Source: Tetrapyrgos nigripes
Lineage: Eukaryota; Basidiomycota; Agaricomycetes; Agaricales; Campanellaceae
Direction: 5' to 3'
NCBI GenBank assembly: GCA_013368315.1
Contig: JAACJM010000049.1
Coordinates: 248,001 to 312,000 of the forward strand
Length of the DNA: 64,000 nucleotides
Shown: positions 56,818 to 64,000 of the stretch, piece after piece
Numbering within the stretch: position 1 is the stretch's first letter
Layout: each line of letters begins with the position of its first letter
The notes under the pieces: generated by a model
Database searches by the model: none
What the model was told of the DNA's origin: nothing
What the model saw: the letters and a program-made list of their open reading frames with translations, nothing else
Translations under genes and position numbers: made by a program

Positions 56818-57448
56818 GTCGGCAGTAGGACAGGTATTAGCAACGCGGCTTTGGAGAAGAGACTAGAGCTATGTTTCTCAGTTTGGGAGATTTGTAGTGT
56901 AGCCTTGTAACACGAGATGACTGCGTAAGAGGTGATACTAGAGGTGGAGTAAGAGTTTGTCTGACGGCGTTCGACTTCGGCAACTTGATTACGGTGTTCC
57001 GCAGGCACAACCTTGAATATTTCCAATCAAATGGCTTGTCAGCACGGAAGACTGAAGAACATGAGCAATACGCACCTCGTTACAGTGTAAGACCTCGAGG
57101 ATGTTTGTTCTTCTGTCCCAGCTGGAGTTGTATGGCTCTGACAGAAAGTACTCGGTCGACCAGAGGAAATAAATGGACAACAGCAGTTGAGAACAGCTAT
57201 GGTCGTCAACGTCGACGAGGCAGTGAGAGCACTTTACCTTCAATGGGCCCCCCAAACCCCACTCAGTATCGGCCGGAACTCGGCCCGGCATATTTGTCAC
57301 TTCCGCGTCATTTCCGGGTCCGACCAAAAAGAAAGACATAGCTCGTAGCATTCTACAGTGAAGCACTGGAAACATACTCTTTAAGCAATTGCAAGGTAAG
57401 GAAGGATTTTCAAAATGCGTACAAAAAAGTACGTCTCAGAGATCTTAT
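56818..57448. other. Intergenic, no gene seen
   Basis: Promoter side of the Ser-rich TM gene and the 3' flank of the minus-strand tRNA-Lys. Frames at 56985-57375 on both strands lack support. Confidence 0.45.
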
Positions 57449-57534
57449 AGCCCACCGCGAGGGTCGAACTCGCAGCCTTCAGATCCCCGCCTTATATAAG
57501 AGTCTGACGCTCTATCCGATTGAGCTAGGCGGGC
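57449..57534 (-). tRNA. tRNA-Lys(CTT) with 12 nt intron
   Basis: Same mature sequence as the gene at 33905-33989. The intron is tataaggcgggg, one G longer than in that gene. Anticodon CTT, mature length 74 nt. Confidence 0.95.
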
Positions 57535-57720
57535 ACAGCATACGAAGGAAAGTGATGCTTACATCGCGAGAAGGATTGTTATCACGTGGCATTCCGCCCT
57601 ACCGGCAAATCAACTGCCGCATCTCTACCACGAACCACCACCTCGCCAGCGACTTCTCCTTCATATGACCTTTCTGCATCGCGGGTTCTGACCGGGAGGG
57701 ACTGCAAACGCTCTACTAGA

Positions 57721-59481
57721 ATGCCAGAAAGAAAAGCACCCAGAAGACCAGCTACAAACCTTCTCGGATATCATGCGAAAGAACGACCTCAATTCTGGGT
57801 TCCGTGGTCACAGAAATCCTCAAGTTCGAATAGAATTAGACCGACTGCGGGGAATTTGGACCTTCTGACTCGGGAGTCTAGGCAGTGAGGCTATCTTCAC
57901 TATCATTTGCGAGTTGTGAGCTCTAGCGGACTGACTGACTTTTCTACGTCGTTTACTATGTAGATGTCTGATCAACTTCGCAAACTACCAAGCACCAAAA
58001 CCAACATCTTGGCTGCCTGTTCCCAAATCTAGACGTGCTGCTGTCCTTGTCGCATTGTTTGTAGGGAGAAAGGGGGATCTGTACGTTCTGCTGAATCGGT
58101 GAGCGCTCGTACTAGACTTGTGCTAGATACTGGTCTTTTTTTAATTTTATTTTTGGAAACACTGACGGGGCATATCAAACACAGACGCGCGTCGACAATG
58201 CGTTCCTTCGCCGGAGACACGTCACTTCCCGGTGGTAAAATGGACCCAGAAGATAAAACGATAGAGGATACTGCTGTAAGTTGACTTTCTCGTGCTATTC
58301 AGGTCTGTTCCGTTGATAGCGTTTTATTTAAGAGACGCGAAGCTTTTGAAGAGGTTTGTAAATCATTGAATGACCCAAGTTTACTTGCTTATTGACGACT
58401 TTTAACAGATTGGCCTTCCTATTGATAGGAACAAGGCCCCTCTGTTATGCATATTCGAACCGTTCTGGGTCGAGAAACAACTTGTTGTGACTCCGTGAGT
58501 TTTTTTAGAACATCCCTGAATCCAACGATGATTCTTATCGTCTTCTCTCAGTGTCGTGGTACTGATACTCGACACTTCTCTTCGCGTAAGTCGCACGGAG
58601 AAACACGTTTCCCTACTCTCAAAGACTATTTTAGCCTATCCTCAATCACTCCGAAGTAGCTTCTCTATTCTCTCATCCTTTAGCTTCCTTTTTGTCGTCC
58701 GATCCCCCATTCCCAAAAGAAACAGAACTTGCCGAAGTACCTTATCATACATATCAGGACTATGATTGGCATGGTCCACCTGCGCCTGTAAAGAAAGATA
58801 AGGATTCCAAACGCAACTCAAATAGTGGTAGAAGTCGATCAGGAGCAGGGTCAAGAGGTGTATTTGGTGCTGGTAGAAGGAGAAGGAATCGCCACACTAG
58901 AAATTCAGAGTATTTGGTCCCTACTTCGGATTCACTGAGCGACAATGACTCTGAGAATGTTCAGAGACAGCAGCAAGCACAGACACGAAAAATGAGGATG
59001 CATCGATTCCTCACCGGTCGGGAAGCAGGTGGGATCAAGCCTGTGTATGGGCTTACTGCGTGAGTTTATCAGCGTTACTTTTGCGATATCATACTTAAAT
59101 GCTAACATCAACGAAACTATGTTCAGTGCGATCATGATACACGTCGCCCGTATCGGATACAACCGCGAACCTAACTTTGAAATCGATCCTCCACCTTTTC
59201 CTCCAGCGACTGGCTCCCGTTCTGCCACTGATTCTGAAAGTTCCGATTGGGACGATGAAGAAGAATCCTCGGTGCCGAATACGGATATGCGTATTGCCTG
59301 GGCAATGTTGAATCGCCCTTCGCCTATGTATGATGCGTTGGTCCAGGAAGGATTGGATAAAAAGGTGGATTGGAGACGTGCTAGACGACTTTTGGGTTTG
59401 GATGAGTCTGGGAAGGGACCGGTTAAGAGTACGTCGGTTGGAAGGAGAGAGAAAGCGAGGATAGTTAAAGCGAAGCTTTAG
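57721..59481 (+). CDS. Nudix hydrolase, CoA-diphosphatase type (PCD1/NUDT7/8-like)
   Basis: A Nudix pyrophosphatase likely to cleave coenzyme A or its esters or related nucleotides, in peroxisome or mitochondrion. Exons: 57721-57884, 57964-58098, 58185-58275, 58333-58353, 58409-58494, 58552-58585, 58635-59059, 59127-59481 (1311 nt, 436 aa). The UPF0035-type signature is present as LLNRRASTMRSFAGDTSLPG and the full Nudix box as GGKMDPEDKTIEDTA + RREAFEEIG, with REAFEE encoded by a 21 nt microexon (58333-58353). After the core, SEVASLFSHPLASFL is family-typical. A long basic/acidic Ser-rich insert (residues about 200-300, e.g. RSRSGAGSRGVFGAGRRRRN) precedes the conserved VYGLTAAIMIHVARIGY. The insert makes the protein longer than usual. 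Start chosen at MPERKAPRRP because no ATG lies upstream in frame. Confidence 0.9.
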
Positions 59482-60360
59482 CGCTTTAGTGCTGATTGCC
59501 ATCTTCGTAGCGCTATAGAACCGAGTAGGGATTTGTAGACGCCTACTTAGACGGCAAGTGCGTGCCTCGGAAGTTCCCGCGTCAATGTCCGCTTTTTCTT
59601 GCGTATTCTTCTTGTCGTCGACACGGCGGGAAGAGCTGTGAAAATGACACCAACGTGTCTATCATCTGACTTCGGCATGGTATTCGACTCCTGACAGCCA
59701 TCAATACCGAATACCCGACGCTTGTCAAAATCCGTCAAATTTTGTTCCTCTTGTCAGATCACATTGACCGACTGATTGCTCAGAGATAAGCCTTAGTGCA
59801 TGGTCTGAAATTTGCTGAAATAAATTATAATCAAACATTTTAGGCATACTTATCCCTATCTTTTTGTCCGTGGTGTTAATTTGCAGACACGTATCTTATA
59901 GATACCATCAAGCACTAAAGGACGATGTCGACGATTCTTGGTGCCCTTTTGGATGTCTGTACGTCACCCATTTTGACAGAATGGACTCAAAGCCTCGGTG
60001 CCACGTCAATAGGCTCTCTGAATGGTGCAGTCGGTTAATGCCCTCAGTGGCTTGTTCCTTGACCTCCATCGTCATGTTCGGTGTGGGTAGAACAGGACTC
60101 AGTTCTAGCTGTCCATTATGCGATAATGTTTCTGCAATGGTCGTATTTGGCGCCTGGTGGCATGTACACTGCCTAGAAGTGTGTAGAAGGGGAGTTAGGG
60201 GAGGCAGATAGCGCGCGCGGATCTGGTCATGATGTAGCGCGTGTGAAATAGTTTTTGTGCAAACGAACCACCATAGAAAGTCGCCCTGCTCGCCGCTCTC
60301 GCCTACCATAATCGGCTGCCCATCCCTGCTTCAAACAACTTCAAATTAAGAATAAGCAAG
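59482..60360. other. Intergenic, no supported gene
   Basis: A minus frame of 133 codons (59908-60309) has no domain. The last 50 bp hold the core promoter of the FAD oxidoreductase gene. Confidence 0.45.
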
Positions 60361-60370
60361 TATATATATA
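60361..60370 (+). promoter_or_regulatory. TATA-like tract before the FAD oxidoreductase
   Basis: tatatatata lies 27-36 bp before the ATG at 60397. That is very close, so either the leader is very short or this is only an AT tract. Confidence 0.3.
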
Positions 60371-60396
60371 CACGCAGCAACTTTGCGGACCCCACT

Positions 60397-62701
60397 ATGA
60401 AGGTTCGTTTAATCGTCTCCGTTGTACTGACCGTGCCATTCCTCCTGCGCTTGCTCGTCCAAAGATTCCGACGCCGACTACTCAAGAAAGAAACAGCACT
60501 TCTAGACTTGCCTCTTCTAGGTAAAGCTCGTGACGAAAAGGACAAAATCTCTGGTACGGTAGTGATTTGTGGAGGAAGGTACATTCCAGTTTTTTTTTTC
60601 GTCCATCTCCCAATTCCAAAACATGCATCTTGTCATTAGCATAGCGGGACTCCTTGCAGCTCGCGTTTGCCATGACCATTTCGAAAGAGTTATTATCGTG
60701 GAGCCCGAAGCGTGGTTGACTACCGAAGATGGTGTAAAGGTCAAATCTTGGACGCAGGATAATAAACGGGCAAGAGTGATGCAATATACGTCGGTGCATG
60801 GTGCGTGGTACAGTGCACTTCAGAGTGACTTTCATCCCCTAACGTCAAATTTCTACAGGAAATTTGGCTCCTGTCACCGATGGGCTCTTTCGTCTCTTCC
60901 CTAATTTCGAAAAGGAATGCTGTCAATCAGAAATTAGGTTTGACGTCTTCCTCATTCCTCATTTCAGAGTCTTATCTCATTTCACCTGACTGTTTTGCAG
61001 CCTCGTCCCAGCAGATTTCAAGATCTCCTTTGGTGGACGCAAGTTTTTGGTTCCTCACAAAGAACTTGGTCCTTCTTTTCCTTTGACTGCCCGTGCTGGA
61101 CGACAAGGAACAGAAACTCTAATTCGACGTCTAACACTCGATAAGAATGAATACCCAAATATTGAACAGATTGCCGGAACTGTGATTGGAGTAGACGCAG
61201 ACCCTAAGAATTCAAGATACTTGAAAACGGTCCATGTTCAAACGGAAGCTGGGGTCGAAGACATCGATGCTATTTTGGTTATCGGTACGAGTGGCTTCTA
61301 CAGTTGGTCAAGATCTGCGGTTCTAAGATAAACTGTAGATTGCACTGGTCCAGCTAAAGCAGGTCCCGGATGGATTCAACGCGCTGGATTTGGTGGAGGC
61401 TCAAAGCCGCTGGATAAATTGACTGTTTCTTATGACGCTCGCATGCGTTATGCAAGTTTCAGGTTTAGACTCCCTGCAGAAATGCTTTCCAAACTTCCGG
61501 AATACGAGAAGGAAAGATCGACCGGTGGGCTCTTCATCTACATAGCTGATGCAAACCTCGCTCAGACATACTGCGGAGCGATGGATGCCGAGGGCGAGTT
61601 CGGTCAGTTTGCAGTGTCTTCATCTTACTTTTACCTAGCTGAGGGCCTTTTGTTTCGCCAGTCACCATTATATGTGGCTCTTGGGGACCATCGGAACTCC
61701 CAAATAACCTGGACGAGATCAGGGAATGTCTAAAATCGACTAAATCGGTTACGCCGATCCCGGAATGGATATGGAAATTTTTCGATCTATGTCAAGAGGT
61801 CGAAGATACGATGGAAGTTGCCAAAGTCAGAGTCCGTGAGTGATTGCGATTTCTGATGGTTTGACAAAGTTACTGATGAGCACTTGTATGTTCCCTAGCA
61901 CCCTCTTGTTGGACGCACTACGAATTGGCTAGTGACCTACCAGCTAATTATGTTGCCTTTGGAGACTCAGTCTGTAGAGTAAATCCAGTGTTCGGGTGCG
62001 TATCTTTACTCTGTACGGCTGACGGACTGCGCTATATGTTTTGCCATTAAGACAAGGTGGTTCAAAGGCCATGATGGGGGCGGTTGCCCTCAACAACGTT
62101 CTACAAGACCTCTACATGAATAATGTCAATGGCATACGGGCTGACTTTTCACAAAGAGTTTTCCGGAACCAAGCAGACAAAATTGCACCTTTATGGTGAG
62201 TATTTTCATTCAAGAATCCTTCGAAAAACTAGGCTGATCAATGATCATTTTTGCCGAATCATTGTAGGGACGGAAATAAGATGGTTGGTACGTATATATC
62301 AAGGTTGTGTTCCGGTTATCGTGCGCCTTAGAGAACACATGTGAACAGATTATGCATACAAGACTACCATTCCGGAGGAGGGCGAGACTCTTGATAAAGG
62401 CGCCACTATTCGATGGTACTTGCACAAGCTCCAGGCTATGTGTGACAAGGTAGGCTAAACTCTACAGCCGAACGCCATAGAAAACTCATACCACTTCAAT
62501 CGTGTCTCGCAGGATGAGCAGATCGGTATGTAAATCTCCACTTGTACTTACTAGCTATCCCTTGCTCATTCAGCGTGACTTGTAGGATCAATGTTCTGGA
62601 AAACTGTGCATTCTTACGGGACTTCGATCGACGTTCTGAATCCTGTCTTTATTGTGAAAGTCCTTTTGAATGTTCTCAGTGCCTCGATATCTGGGAATTA
62701 G
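60397..62701 (+). CDS. FAD-dependent oxidoreductase/monooxygenase-like, membrane-anchored
   Basis: A flavoprotein of the FAD/NAD(P)-binding (PHBH/UbiH-like) superfamily; substrate unknown. Twelve exons: 60397-60578, 60640-60800, 60859-60937, 61001-61284, 61339-61602, 61662-61835, 61899-61995, 62052-62195, 62268-62287, 62349-62449, 62513-62525, 62586-62701 (1635 nt, 544 aa). N-terminal anchor MKVRLIVSVVLTVPFLLRLL followed by basic residues. Rossmann motif TVVICGGSIAGLLAARVC, split by an intron, with the acidic strand end VIIVEP. DCTGP in the middle is the second FAD/NADPH-like motif, and FGDSVCRVNPVFGQGGSKAM is the GD ribityl-binding motif. Residues about 490-544 form a C-terminal hydrophobic-amphipathic end. 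Exon 11 is 13 nt. Many very small exons make it easy to mis-predict. Confidence 0.87.
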
Positions 62702-64000
62702 ACTCTGGGAATTAGACTTACTTATTTTGCGTTTGAACGATTATCGGCCTACCATTGCTTTATTGCTCGAGGACATACTATCTCCTCGCAAGACGCTTTA
62801 TCCACACTCCGTAGGGTCATCTTCCACTACGACTCTGCTCACATAGTAGCGAAATTGGTTCATGATATCCTTCATCAGTAAAAATACAAGTCGGCTTTTT
62901 TGAACTTTTTTTGACTTTTTACAACTTTTTCCGTACTTTTGCGACTACCTTGATGACTTTCAAAAGGCAAGTCCAATCGCTTATGGAAGTCAAATAAAAG
63001 TCAAACCGGTTTCTGAAAAGTCCGCAAAAAGTACACAAAAAAGTACGAAAAAGACACTGTGAAAGATGTCAGTTAGGCAGTGGAAACTTGGTTCGCGTAC
63101 CTCAAAAAACCCGGTAAAAGTAGCCTGAAAGCACATGTATTTCGGGTACATATGTAGGTACATACACACAGAAAGGATTATACTAGTTGGATACATACAA
63201 ATTCCACACCTTTCCTAAGAAGACTCTTGAAGACAACGTAATCAGACTAGTAGACCTGCGCACATGTCTGTGGAAAGAAAATCAGGAGAGCTAGTACCTA
63301 ATAAGGTGTGCACATACAGAGAGGGAAAGAACGTCTTCAATGGATACTGCCCGGGTGACGAAATATTCTGTGGTGTAGTTAGATCAAGCCGAGTCTCGAA
63401 GAGACTGTAAGAAACGCACCCGGAGTCTTGAAGCAATGACTAGTTCATGATTACTCCTTCAAACTGTGAGCGCTACTCCAAAAACCTTGCCCGATATTCC
63501 CATAATCATCCCAACTCTACAGAGCGTGGCCTAGAAAGTAAGTTGTAAGTGCGAGTCAGTAGCCCAGAAGACGGAGCTAGACATACTTTAGAGGCAAACG
63601 GAAAGGCTAGCGGGACAGTAAGAAGAATTACGAGGCCTTTAGGCTGAGTTAACTTAGGTCGACCTCGAAAAATTTTCCACGGGTTCAGTCTCCCACCTCT
63701 AGGCCGGTCTCTACCCTTCCCGACAACCGAAAAGTCTAGACTCGGTCTGGACCGGGTCCAAGGACCGTTGACGTTGACGACCACGACGTCATGCTGCAGC
63801 TGATGCCATTAACGCTCTCTCTCAGAAACGAAGTGGGCGTAGTTCTCCTCGTCTTCCCTTTTTCATCAATTTTCATTGTAATTGGAGTTTTGGATGGGTT
63901 TCATGGTTTGGTCGGGCTCTGGTTATCTGGTTAGAGATATGGCCTGTGATAGAGTTAGGAAAAGGACGATTAGCGTGCATGATAAATTAGAATGAGATAG
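62702..64000. other. Intergenic to window end
   Basis: 62885-63056 is a T-rich then A-rich stretch that forms an imperfect inverted repeat (tccgtacttttgcgac against gtccgcaaaaagtac). No gene, tRNA or clear mobile element is seen in the last kilobase. Confidence 0.45.

Noticed and set aside
59908..60309. 133-codon minus frame
   Set aside because: No domain, start context or partner exon, and it sits in the promoter side of the FAD oxidoreductase.

Overview
The window is nuclear DNA of a filamentous basidiomycete, most likely an agaricomycete. Genes are split by many 50-90 nt GT-AG introns, including 13 and 21 nt microexons, with two separate 13 nt ones. The gene set is typical of mushrooms: GH16 cell-wall hydrolases with C-terminal Ser/Thr tails, DUF1772 membrane proteins, a multi-exon P450, a NACHT-WD40 protein and tRNA-Lys genes with introns. 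I cannot name a genus from sequence alone.

Layout. 0-33.8 kb is mostly a housekeeping/secretory arm: an AAA+ ATPase (308-3785), GH16 A (minus, 4102-5644), a gene-poor stretch with an uncertain decayed coding region (about 7.3-8.3 kb) and a degenerate repeat (9.8-10.9 kb). Then come a large WW-like membrane protein (11830-15866), two tandem DUF1772 genes, a Gpr1/Fun34/SatP-type transporter, GH16 B (minus), a YPI1-type PP1 inhibitor (minus) with a MITE just upstream, a P450, and a histidine acid phosphatase (minus). 33.9-53.3 kb is accessory and repeat-rich. It holds two tRNA-Lys genes and a tRNA remnant, a terminal-inverted-repeat unit carrying fragments of a tyrosine-recombinase retroelement, a small secreted Cys-rich protein, two ABM-fold genes in duplicated blocks, two hAT-type non-autonomous elements with perfect 8 bp target duplications, a NACHT-WD40 gene, and a duplicated 1.5 kb non-coding block. 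53.3-64 kb returns to ordinary genes: a Ser-rich single-TM protein (minus), a third tRNA-Lys (minus), a Nudix CoA-diphosphatase-like gene and an FAD-dependent oxidoreductase.

The strongest observation is that the NACHT-WD40 gene is cut between its NACHT arm and its WD40 propeller by a 388 bp hAT-type element. Removing the element and one 8 bp target copy leaves one open frame of 1308 codons over four exons. The insertion therefore looks recent, and the WD40 units around it are nearly identical 129 bp repeats. The ABM gene pair, tRNA remnant and duplicated blocks show that the same region has been repeatedly rearranged. I found no convincing dedicated new biochemical system; the novelty is mainly in genome dynamics of this NLR/transposon/tRNA neighbourhood. 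Exon boundaries were placed by hand from splice signals and frame, and could be off by a few bases.
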